NCBI GenBank assembly: GCA_000151295.1
Contig: GG745375.1
Span: 61,593-125,592, forward strand
Reading direction: 5' to 3'
From: Allomyces macrogynus ATCC 38327
Lineage: Eukaryota; Blastocladiomycota; Blastocladiomycetes; Blastocladiales; Blastocladiaceae
DNA: 64,000 bases
Below the pieces are notes generated by a model. It saw nothing but the letters and a program-made list of their open reading frames with translations. It was not told the origin of the DNA and did not search any database. A program made the position numbers and the translations under genes. Positions 10,927 through 20,335 of this stretch are shown here, piece after piece (position 1 is the first letter of the stretch; each line of letters starts with the position of its first letter).

Positions 10927-12044
10927 CTACTGGCTCCCAACCTCCATGAGGAGATGGCAAAGCTTTGTGTAGACCCAGGTACCATGGTAGTGCTTCTGGT
11001 ACATGGCTGCAGAAGCCCATGTCCCCACCACAATTTCCTCCTTGGTGGCCCTGTTCAGTTCCATGAACTTGCAGGCAGCCGCCTTCAGGTTGTAGGTGCA
11101 GAACTGCTGCAGGATCCATGCATCCCTCAGTAGTTTGTGCATCCAAGATGCAATTGTGTCAGCAACCACAAATCACTTGGTGGTGCCCACCCCTACAAAC
11201 AGGACATTGCTGGTGCCCCTGTCAGGCACATTGGGGGAGCAGCGCCTGAGGTAAGCAGTCCAGTGTGCCCCCACGTCCAACAGTGGGTTGTCAGCCCATG
11301 CAAGGCACATGATCACTGTTTGATCATGCTGATCGTTGGGACCACAGATCACCAGACATAACGTGTCTGGAAGCACTGTGCTCTCCAGTATGACAATACA
11401 TTCCAGGCAGCTGAACCAGCGCCTCCCATACCTCAGGAGGAGGTACACAAGGTGGTGGTTCAGCCTTGAGAATGACAGGTCTGCAGTCAGGCCCCAGGCC
11501 CACACTGCATTGTCCAGAATTGTCACATCAAACACCTCCTTGTCATGGGAGACCCAAGGGCACTCCACCTGGAAGGAGCATACCACCTTTGATACTGTCA
11601 CACAGGTTGACAGTGATGTGATCACACCATCTGATCCATGGAACTGTCCCCATGTTGTCCCAATTGCTGCCTGCTGCTGGGCCACCAGGGCTGCCTGCAC
11701 AGGGGAGGGGTCCTCCCCCCAGAGAGAGATAGCATATGTACAGAAAGCATTCACATCTCATGTAAGGGGATTGGTGTGTTCCCTGCTGCACTAGCAAAGC
11801 CAGCACAGCCAAGATGCATCATACTGCTTCCTGGTGTTCTCCACAAGGGCTGCATTGGCACAGTTAGCAACCACTTGCAATAAGCCGAGCAGAGCTCCAA
11901 AATGCCAGAGAGCCACCATGCAATCAGGCGCATTCTGCTCAGGGGCACCTGCATTTGTGCAGTCCTCACCAGTGCATCTGTTGGCAGGATCACAGGGTCG
12001 TCCACTGACATCCAGAGGGCATTCTGGAACCATATCTGGGACAA
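10927..12044 (-). pseudogene. DIRS tyrosine recombinase (YR), degenerate
   Basis: Tyrosine recombinases replace the DDE integrase in DIRS elements. The N-terminal part (about 11.8 kb) has ALVENTRKQYDASWLCWL, like the core-binding domain start (NTxxxYxxxWxxF). The C-terminal part has TIASWMHKLLRDAW, then CTYNLKAAACKFMELNRATK, then WASAAMYQKHYHG, fitting the R-x-x-R and nucleophilic Tyr region, although the first of these Arg positions reads Lys. The coding sequence is spread over at least three frames (about 12044-11751, 11754-11173, 11169-10927), so it cannot yield one protein. CpG is nearly absent. Confidence 0.7.
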
Positions 12045-12059
12045 GTCACGATCCCCTGA

Positions 12060-13724
12060 TCATCTCAAAGCTTCCTCAGCACATGGGCCAGGAGGCCCCA
12101 AGGTGGGTATATCCATGAAGGCTTGCCTCCCCAGTGGATTGTGAATGTGTCCATCACCACCACTCCTGGGTCTGGGCGGAACATCACAAACTGGTCCCTG
12201 ATCTGCACTGTCACCACAGATGCGAACAGGTTGATCTCCACTGGCCAGTGGGCCCACAGTGTCTGGAAGATCGACTGGTGAACCATGGTCATAACAGACT
12301 GCATCCGCCTTTGAATCCAGGTCTGCCACCCAATTCTCCACCTGTGGCAGGTGGGTTGCACATAGCCGTGCCCCAAAACCCTGTAGCCAAAGCCAGGTTT
12401 CCTTCATTGTGCAATTCATCCACAGGCATCAGTGGCCCCCCTGCTGATCCAGGTAAATCACAGAGCTGAGCTTGTCCACCATTGCATGGACTGTCAGTCC
12501 AGACAGGTCCATTGCCCCTGATGCCACCAGGGCCTGCAGTCCCAGCAGGACTGCAAGGAGCTCCAAGACCCTGATGTGGATCAGGTCTGTTGTGGGGTGT
12601 GTGGACAGGAACCCATCCAGGTCCCCTGCCAATTGATACCTGTCCTGATATTGGAGGAGAACGTCTGCTGACCACTGGTCATGCATCTGCACCAGTTCCC
12701 CTTTCACCCATGCATTCAGGGCCTAGCCTGTCCCCAATGCATCAGAGTGTGTGGTCAGGTCTGCCACCAGCTGCAGTGGTGTGGACCCTTTGTAGTCCAG
12801 GAGCACTGCCACACTCGTCAACAGGTCCTCCCTCATGAGATGTGTCACATCCACCATGAGAGAGCCCCATCGTCCATGGTGCATACCAATGGCCCATGCT
12901 GCTGTGTGCATTGCTGTGCAGAGCTCCATTGTGAGAAGCTTCAGGTCGCCCACCACCAGCGAGATGGCCAGGATCTTCCCCACCAGGCTTGCCAGACTCT
13001 TCACATGAATTTCGTCCAGATGGCTCACCTTGCACAGCTCGTCCTGTACTGTTGTCAGTATTTTTTTTTTTTTTGGGGGGGGGGGGGGGACTCTCATGAC
13101 CTTGCACATGAGGTCCCATCCCCATCCCACCCATTGCACCATCTGTGATGTGGGACTCAACAGTTTCTTCCATGAGATCCAGAATCTGTGGAGCTGCATC
13201 AGGCAAATGAACACAACCATGAACTGCAGGGTCAGTGCTTCCATCACAGACCCCACAATCACATTGTCCAGCCAGGCAAACACCATCACCCTGATCCTGT
13301 GCAATGCCACCAGGATGGGCTTCAGTAGTTTCATGAAGATCTGTGGCAGACACTTCAGTCCAAAGAGTGAAGCCAGCAGCTCGAACACCTGGCCCTGTGC
13401 CACAAAGTGCAACAGGTGCCAGTGTTCTGGGTGCACCCCCAGGTGTAGGAAGAAGTCAGCAATGTCCACCACTGCTGTGAACTCCATGTCCAGGATCACT
13501 CTGATCACCAATTTCATCATCTCCATTTTGAACAGTTTGTCCATTATGAAACTGTTCACATACCAGTAGTCAATGATCACCTGGACCTTCCTGCACTTCT
13601 GAGTCACAGTGAAGACTGGGTGGATCACCTCATCCACAAAGTAGTCATGGTGTTGGCCCTCCTCCAGCACCTTCACTGCGCCCTTGGCAATCCACGTTGT
13701 CGCAGGGCCACCCTTGGATGGCAC
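12060..13724 (-). pseudogene. DIRS reverse transcriptase-RNase H, degenerate
   Basis: From the ATG at 13724 the longest frame (to 12723) contains RT blocks: FKMEMMKLVIRVILDMEF, then AVVDIADFFLHLGVHPEHWH, FGLKCLPQIFMKLLKPILVA and a catalytic box reading AWLDNVIV where DIRS RTs have Y-x-D-D-I. The second Asp is therefore Asn, which should abolish polymerisation. A T14-G15 homopolymer at 13061-13089 adds a Pro/Lys run. RNase H-like sequence follows in other frames: HIRVLELLAVLLGLQAL, YLDQQGGH, and near 12.1 kb the SRxxDPxAxxxDxFxxxW-like tail read as RPDPGVVVMDTFTIHWGGKP followed by YPPWGLLAHVL. These are DIRS/Ngaro-type features. At least two frameshifts are needed. Confidence 0.8.
13061..13089. 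repeat. T14-G15 homopolymer pair inside the RT frame
   Basis: Fourteen T followed by fifteen G at a point where the RT domain should read directly from a V-P step into K-I-L-T-T. It encodes an implausible Pro/Lys run and is probably an assembly artefact, or a polymerase-slippage insertion. Confidence 0.8.
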
Positions 13725-14029
13725 TGTGGACAGCCTCTATGGCGATCAGCGGTCGTCTTCGGATCCGGCCGGCGACAGGTCGCGCGACCATGCTCACGCT
13801 GATGCCGGCTGATTGTCGACTCATGGGCGCCAGGCGGAGGGCGTCAGATCGAACCCAACTGCATTTGCGCCAGCATGCTACACGCCGACTGGCGCCACCC
13901 TTTACCACCCTTTCTCTTGCACTTTTGCCACTTTTCCTCCCAGAATATTTGTTCTGCGTTTCCACATTGCTGTTTGCCACCTTCTTCGACGCAGCTTTGA
14001 CCACTGGCATCGCCCACATCTGCAATGGC

Positions 14030-15050
14030 CAGCAATGTGTGCCACCACACGCTCAAGCCCAGCCACAGTGCGGACCGCTTGTCGTTTCCCACCCCCTTCT
14101 TACGTTCTTCGGCGCTCACTGACGCCGACCATGCTGCCGGCGCCATTGCTTGCCACCATGCACTCCTTTTTCGGATGACGTTGCAGGTGCACGTGCGCAT
14201 TGCTGGCGCTTGCACGTCCGACAGCGTGCTGAAACGGTTCGCGGCCGCCACTGTCGTCGGCACATGCAACGCCTGTCTTCTTTGCTTTTGTTTTGTGTTC
14301 CCTGGGCGACGGCAAGCGCGTCACGGAGCGAGTTCAAAAGGGCGGTGGGCCTGCCAGTGGGTGCTCATTGCGCTGCCTGCCCTGCCCCACTGGAAGAGAA
14401 CCGCCCGCTGACGCGTCTCCGTCCTGTCGCTCAGGTCCGTACTGTGTTTCTTTTGGTTGTCCACCCGTTGGTTTGCGTGTTGGTCGTCCATGTCGATGGA
14501 GAGTCGAATACATGGCGCTGCCTGCCCTGCCCCACTGGAAGAGAACCGCCCGCTGACGCGTCTCCGTCCTGTTGCTCAGAGTTTTGTCACAGCCATCGTC
14601 GACGCGCACATTTTGACTGGGTTTTGAGGGCGTGCAATGAGTGCCGCCCGCCCAGGTCCCACACGCGAAATGGCTGTCCCCTCTGATGACAGGTACGTGC
14701 GGGCCTGTTTTCTCTTTCTGTTGGTGCGACGTTTGAAGTACGACCGCAATGCGCACGCCTTTGCGCGAAGTGAGCAAGACGGACCGCATCGTTCTGCACA
14801 ATTGGTGCACCAGGGAACGATTTGCGGGAGGGTTTGACGGGTGGAGACGCTTTCGTGAGCTATCCGTGGCGTTCCTCTTTGGTTTGCTCCCGCCTCCAGG
14901 CCGTTTGTGCACTGCTAGCTTTGCAGCGAAACAGGACACTCACGATCACCTGTGCCTCTTGCTGAGCCTGGGCTTCCCCCCCGCCCTTCTCCTCTGCCTG
15001 TTTTGTGTCAGCGGCCCGCCCCGAAGCCATTTGTGTCCCACAACGTGTCA
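14030..15050 (+). repeat. internal duplicated segment of the DIRS-like element, CpG-rich copy
   Basis: Aligns by eye with 15530-16550. Shared landmarks are a CCTGCCCTGCCCCACTG motif present twice in each copy, CAGAGTTTTGTCACAGCCAT, and AGGGTTTGACGGGTGGAGAC. At sites that differ, this copy mostly has CG where the other has TG or CA. Read on the minus strand it overlaps the Gag-like Cys/His region. Confidence 0.75.
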
Positions 15051-15529
15051 AGCTCCACCTGCAGGGATGCTGCCTTGGCCCCTGGATCACTGACTCCCAG
15101 CAACTGAGTTGAGGTCGACAGCTCAAACCTGACTTTGCTCACACCCGTGGTTCGCTCCTGGCCCTTTTCCTTTCATTATCTTACACACCTCCTGCTGTGC
15201 TTCTGCCTGTGTAAATATGCCACAACCTCAGGCTGCTGTTTGCAGCCTGTCATGACTGCCTCCAGTCCTCTCCTCATCAGGACTGCTGTCGTCAATGCAC
15301 AACATTGCGCGCCTCCACCTTTCCGTCCTCATCACCATTCTCTGCTGCCTGGCCATGCCCAGCTGTGACAACAGGAGCCGGCCCCTTCTTCTGTGCAAGT
15401 TGATCACACCCACTGAAGCATGGCATCAATGAAGCTGGTGCACCTTATCCTGGTCCCATGCCAGGACCAGCATGACAGACCACTGTCTGCAGGCGCATGA
15501 TGTGGTTGTGCATGAGTCCAACCAGTGGT

Positions 15530-16550
15530 CACCTACACTGGTGTCCTTCTCCTCCCTCTCTCCCCTTCTCTTTGGGCCAAGCCAATGGTGGCTGCTGTCG
15601 CCCACCATGCTGTTCTCGTCGTTCCCTTTCACTCTTTCTCTGCCTCAGCAGCATGGCGGGTGGCAGCTAATGCGCCCCATGACACTGTTGCACATGTGAA
15701 GGCTGGTGCACAGAAATGGTTTGCAGCTGCCACCATTGCCAAGGTGCATGCTGCTGAGGGCCCAGGCCTCTCTGCTGTTTGTTGTGTTCCCCTGAGCGAC
15801 AGCAGGCATGTCATGGGGTGAGTTCAAAAGAGTCAGTGGCCTGCAGGTGGGTGTTCTTTGCACACGCCTGCCCTGCCCCACTGAAAGAGAACTGCCTGCT
15901 GACGTGTTTTGTCCCTGTCGCTCAGGTCCATACTGTTTTCCCTTTTGTTGTCCACCAGTTGGCTTGCGCATTGTTTGTCTATATTGTCAGTGTCAGAGTT
16001 GAAAATATGGCGCACGCCTGCCCTGCCCCACTGAAAGAGAATTGTCCGCTGATGTGTTTCATCCCTGTCGCTCAGAGTTTTGTCACAGCCATTGTCAATG
16101 CACACATTTTTGACCGGGTTTTGAGGACATGCAACAAGTGCCACCCGCCCAGGTCCCACACACGAAACAGCTGTCCCCTCTGACAATGGGTACATGTGGG
16201 CCCATATTCTCTGTCTGTTGGCACAATGTTTGAAGTATGACTGCAACACGCACACCTTTGCACAAAGCAAGCAAGACGGACTGCATTGCTCCACACAATC
16301 AGTGCACCAGGGAACGATTTGTGGGAGGGTTTGACGGGTGGAGACGCTTTCACGAGCTATCCATGGTGTTCCTCTTTGGTTCACCCCCGCCTCCAGGCCA
16401 TTTGTGCACTGCTAGCTTTGTGGCAAAACAGGACACTTACAATCACCTGTGCCTCTTGCTCCTGGGCTTCCCCCACCCTTCTCCTCTGCCAGTTTTGTGT
16501 CAGCACCTTGCCCCTGGAGCCATTTGTGTCCCCACACCATGCTGACCACA
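15530..16550 (+). repeat. internal duplicated segment of the DIRS-like element, CpG-depleted copy
   Basis: Second copy of the segment at 14030-15050, in the same orientation. It is contiguous with the 5' part of the Gag-like ORF, so it looks like the original position, with the other copy extra or derived from a related element. Confidence 0.7.
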
Positions 16551-17326
16551 GCAGTGTCGAGTGCAGACAGCACATCAGCACAGTCATCCACATCGAGCTT
16601 TGAGAGGGCCACCTCCTAGAGGAGTGTGGCAAGGACCTTGAGGCAGGAGGCCACTGTGATGGTCCCATGCATTTGGGTCATCAAACACTTGGTCACATCT
16701 GTGAGCAGCTTGTCCTGCTCAGCACTGGCCCACTTCACCAAGGTACCAAGGCCCAGGGGTGTGAACGCCAGCTCAGGCACATCCTTGATTGGCATGATCT
16801 CCTTGACATTGTAAAAGAAACGCACGGATTTGCAGCACTGTTTCTTGGCGTCATCTGGCTTGTTGAGGGGGCCAAACATGTCAGTGGGACCCAAGGCTCT
16901 GTTGCCACCCAGGTGGGCAAGGGCATTGCTCAACATGTCTGGTACACGCGCCTCACCACTGTCCTCTCGCTTTAGTGGGCTCTTGGACATGGCCAACAAA
17001 CTGGCCACTGACACAGCGTCCTGCCAGTGCGTGTTGCAGTGGTCTGTCCCCACTGTGTGTGCCAGGGCGAGCATCATGGTGAGCAGGGTGGCCATATGGG
17101 CCAGCACATCTTCCACCACCGCCTCCACCACAGCCACCACAATGTGGGCAACATTGTTGGCCATCAGTATGTTGCCCCCACTGACCACAAGGTCATGTGC
17201 AGGATGAGCACCCATCCCTGCCTTGGGCCCATCCACAGCCACCAGAGCGTGCATGACAGCACCTGTGTGCAGGGCGCCAGGGCGGGCCTGCCCTGGCATC
17301 CCAATGTCAGCTACCCCCCTGTCCAT
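15833..17326 (-). pseudogene. DIRS Gag-like ORF1, degenerate
   Basis: An open frame from the ATG at 17326 to 16616 encodes about 236 residues with coherent segments such as SVRFFYNVKEIMPIKDVPEL and LAFTPLGLGTLVKWASAEQD. The reading continues in other frames (ALSKLDVDDCADVLSALDTA, about 16.6-16.5 kb) and reaches a Cys/His cluster near 16.1 kb, VCGTWAGGTCCMSSKPGQKC then VHIDNGC. This may correspond to the C-terminal zinc-binding part of DIRS/Ngaro Gag proteins. The frame can be followed upstream of 17326 to about 17430 before a TGA. Identity as Gag rests on position ahead of RT and weak motifs. Confidence 0.5.
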
Positions 17327-17464
17327 GACAGGCAGGGCTGGCTTGACATCAAGGACGCCCAGGACCTGCCCACCATAAACTGGGACAGTGTTGTTGGTGT
17401 TGCTCTGTATTTTCTTGTATGGAAACGTGCTGTGTCACTTGTCCACCAGTGTCAATTGTAAAAA

Positions 17465-17643
17465 AAGGAGTGATGATCCTGACAGGGCAGGGGCAAGGGG
17501 TTTGCACGCCTTGATGGGGCCCAGGCAATCAAGCCTGTTTTTTCATTTCATTTCTCAGAACTGACATTGCATCATATTTTTCATGTTCCTGAGATAGTGT
17601 TGATCATTTGAGCGCATTCAATAAAAGGAATAGGCACATCACA
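17465..17643 (-). repeat. right inverted terminal repeat of the DIRS-like element
   Basis: Reverse complement of 10488-10664. Outer unique sequence runs on to about 17675 (ends GGCAATGGACAA), where similarity to the internal complementary region stops. Confidence 0.9.
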
Positions 17644-17717
17644 GCACCCTGAGGTGCTGGTGAGGGCAATGGACAACTCTTTGCAACCACATCAATGCCA
17701 GCACTGGCTCCAACTTT

Positions 17718-18401
17718 TCACCTCTTTTCACGACCATCCTTGATGACATCCATGGCAAAGGCCAGCTTGCTGGCTATTGCCAATCTTCCCTCTGTATCTG
17801 CATTCTCTGCCAGCCTGTCACTGTGATCCTGCTTACTGCCAGCCATGATCATGCTTGCCAACTCCACAATCCACTTTGGGCTTGAGGTGAGCTGACCACC
17901 ACGTCACTGCCACTCAGCCACATGGCTTGCCAGCAGTGATGCCACAATCCCACCCATGACTGCATCAAGCCATGTTGGATCTGGGAAGTGAGCTGCTGGG
18001 CACAGGCCATGATGCATGGGGAGTTGATGGGTCATGACATGATGCCCCCATTCCTGCAGCTGGCACAGCAGGTGCGGGTGGAGCTGCAGGTGTGGGAGGA
18101 GCTGTGGGTGCAGGTGAGGCTGCAGGTGCTGCTGGGGGTGGTGCAGGTGCAGGTGCTGTTTGATTGATGAGGTGTTTTGGGTGTTGGTGTGGATTTTGTT
18201 CATTTTTGTAGTGTAGTGCATTTGTTCTTTTGGGTGTATGCTGTTTGAAGTGACCTGGACATGAAGACAATCAAATCCATGACCTGTTTTTCTCTTGCTT
18301 GGCTCAGTTTTTTGCTGGTCAGGAACAGAACGCTGGAGACCAGCAGTGTCCCACACTGAAGTCTCAGGTCCCACTTTGGACCACTCTTTTCCCAAATTCA
18401 T
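17718..18401 (-). pseudogene. unrecognised CpG-depleted ORF, broken
   Basis: The frame from 18401 reaches a TGA at about 17904 after HVAEWQ, then continues in the same frame as SSPKWIVELASMIMAGSKQD and RLAIASKLAFAMDVIKDGRE to a TGA at 17718-17720. The interrupting TGA precedes CGT and could be a former CGA arginine. The middle holds a Pro/Ala/His-rich linker in two alternative frames. It abuts the DIRS right end and was probably cut by its insertion. It looks like part of another repeat family, and no domain was recognised. Confidence 0.4.
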
Positions 18402-18660
18402 CCTGGGGATATCTCACTTTGGTCCATGCTTCTCCCAAATGCTTGATGCTTTTCCCACTTTGGAGCACATGTTTCCCAAATTGTTTTGGGCGTCCCAAAT
18501 TGATTTCAGTGGTCCCACAATAGGTGCCAGTTTTCATTTGAATCATCCCACCTGTTCTGAAAAACAAATCCCAGAATGGTTGAAATGTCCCACTTTGCTC
18601 CTGCCTTGTTCCAAATGAGACCTGCACTGTCCCACATTATTGATACTTTTCCTGCTTTGA
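18330..18660. repeat. degenerate short tandem repeat
   Basis: Variants of GTCCCACTTTGG...TTCCCAAAT recur roughly every 30-45 bases (for example near 18350, 18369, 18391, 18408, 18455, 18493, 18587 and 18626). Units are too diverged to define a strict period. Confidence 0.5.
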
Positions 18661-19319
18661 ACCTGAACAGGAGTATCATAGCAATCAGCATCCATGACTG
18701 TGTTGAATGGGCTTTGCTGATTGTTGTTGAATTGCAGGCCTTGGACAAAATTGCACAGCTGCTGATAGTCATTAGTTTGCTCTTGTGCGAGAAGTGGGTT
18801 AACAGCAGCATTAATTTGCTGGCAAAATGCATCCAAGATTTGCAGAAGCAATGGAAAGTTGGTTGATGTCTTGCCATGCATGAGCAATTTGCATCTGTGC
18901 AGTCCTATTGTGATCTCATCAAAGCGCATATGATGCCTTCAATTGGATCTGGTCATTTCTCCACCAGCATGAGCCAAGTCGTCAGCCATTAACACACTGA
19001 GCTGGCTTCTTGCTGGTACTGAATTGTAACATTTCTGTGATGATGGCTGCCACATCAACAACAGTAGGAGGACAATTGTTTTGGCAAAGGCAAACATAAA
19101 GCAACTGCACCATGGAGAGGGGCTTCCTCACCATATTGTGGATCTTTGGACCAAAAACAACGTTGGAACTCTGACATGGAACCATCACTTGCAGCAAACT
19201 CGCTTTGTCAAGCACTGTCAGTTGACATGAGGTTGTGCTGGTGGTTTGGCCATTTTGAGCGCCTTGACTCCAACTCCTCCACTTGGCAACATCACAATTT
19301 TTCTCTTTTCCTAGGATAG
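18543..19319 (-). pseudogene. unrecognised CpG-poor ORFs of likely repeat origin
   Basis: Two coherent frames in series: one reads KNCDVAKWRSWSQGAQNGQ, SNVVFGPKIHNMVRKPLSMV and PTVVDVAAIITEMLQFST and stops near 18982; the other, from 18929, reads MRFDEITIGLHRCKLLMHGK and ILDAFCQQINAAVNPLLAQ. Codon use and low CpG match the adjacent retroelement and not host genes. No known domain was recognised. It may be the body of the same unnamed repeat as 17718-18401. Confidence 0.35.
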
Positions 19320-19534
19320 ATCATGAACAAGCTGTATAGTAGCTTCTGGCCTGTTTGAAATGCTGGCTTCCACTTCATTGTCCTTAGCACATGAAGGGCC
19401 TTCTGCCATCCCCAATGATGTGGAAAACAACAGGCCAGTGCCATGAAGATACCTCAAGCAGTTCTCATTTGATGTGGCTTCTCAACAAATCTCCAGGCTT
19501 CAAAAACAGTATCTCAAATTCGTTCAATAACGGA

Positions 19535-19945
19535 TTACAACTGCATCTGGTTGCCAAGCTTTTGGAACTCAGCACTACACAACCACCCCCCATCGTACGC
19601 GCGTCAGCGTCAATATCGCATCCCTCGCGTCAGGGCCAGAAAATTCGACGTACCGCAATTGCTTGGCAAAGTCGTCGGTCGCGTCATCGTCGTCCCAGTT
19701 ATCCTCCCACGCATGCACCTCAGCCTTGGCCTTAGCATCCTCATCCCACTCTGTTTCAAAATCCACGCGTCAATCGCGCATCGCAAGTTGGGCCATGGTC
19801 GGCGCATACCCTCAACGGGGAAATCCTCAAATTCGTCGTCCTCCTCGAGAATCCCGAGGTTTGGCAAGGTCGCAGCAGGCTTGGCGGGCGCGCCGGAGGC
19901 GGCCGTGGCGCCCGTGGTTGCGGGTTGCGCTTGGTTGCTGGACAT
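19535..19945 (-). CDS. SEM1: 26S proteasome subunit SEM1/DSS1, 3 exons
   Basis: SEM1/DSS1 is a tiny acidic protein of the proteasome lid that also binds BRCA2-like and TREX-2 complexes. Exons 19945-19810, 19750-19654 and 19574-19535 sum to 273 nt, encoding 90 residues. Exon 1 ends ILEEDDEFEDFPVE; exon 2 gives WDEDAKAKAEVHAWEDNWDD then DDATDDFAKQL; exon 3 supplies RAEFQKLGNQMQL and TAA. This matches the conserved two acidic boxes with Trp and the C-terminal QLRAEL helix. Introns are 59 and 79 nt with donors GTATGC and GTACGT and acceptors CAG and TAG. The last exon sits at the very edge of the CpG-depleted repeat region. It is divergent from C2CD5. Confidence 0.9.
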
Positions 19946-20335
19946 GGCGTGGTAGTGCGGGGAGTCGCGCGGGCGAGACGGTGATCCAAGGTCGTGGAAA
20001 TGAGGATGTGCGGATTGTGGGTGGAAAGAGACGCGATGGAGCATCGGGCGATGACGAGACGCCCTCACGTGGTTTGACTTGGACGACGTCGATCATTATT
20101 GAGCGTTATCTGAGCGGCACCTCGCTGGCAGCTGCAGCCACGAATTTTCGCTCAGGACGACAATTTTGGAGGACGGGCGACTTGCTGCAAGTGGATGGAG
20201 ACCGCGCCGATATTACGACTACGACGACGTCGGTTGACCTGTTCTCGACCGTTGGGAAGCCCGCTCAACCCAGGCGTCCAGCTCAAGAACCGACCCTGAT
20301 CACCAAGCCGCCTTCCCTGTGCAACCATCGACAAA
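19946..20335. promoter_or_regulatory. divergent promoter region of SEM1 and C2CD5
   Basis: These 390 nt separate the two start codons. Normal CpG-rich host composition returns here. No gene or specific motif could be supported. Confidence 0.4.

Larger units (their letters stand above)
10391..17675 (-). mobile_element. DIRS-like tyrosine-recombinase retrotransposon, about 7.3 kb, decayed
   Basis: Order on the minus strand: Gag-like ORF (about 17.3-15.8 kb), reverse transcriptase-RNase H (13.72-12.06 kb), tyrosine recombinase (12.04-10.93 kb). The ends are inverted repeats: 10488-10664 is the reverse complement of 17465-17643 with few mismatches. An internal complementary region at 10770-10915 is the reverse complement of the right outer end joined to the left outer end. 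This is the diagnostic DIRS layout, used to template a circular intermediate that a tyrosine recombinase integrates without target duplication. All ORFs carry frameshifts or altered motifs, and most of the element is CpG-depleted, so it is inactive. A region of about 1 kb is present twice inside it (14.03-15.05 and 15.53-16.55 kb). Confidence 0.85.

Noticed and set aside
18060..18170. GCAGGTG-rich tract as a regulatory repeat
   Set aside because: It is the coding shadow of a Pro/Ala/His-rich linker in a decayed ORF.
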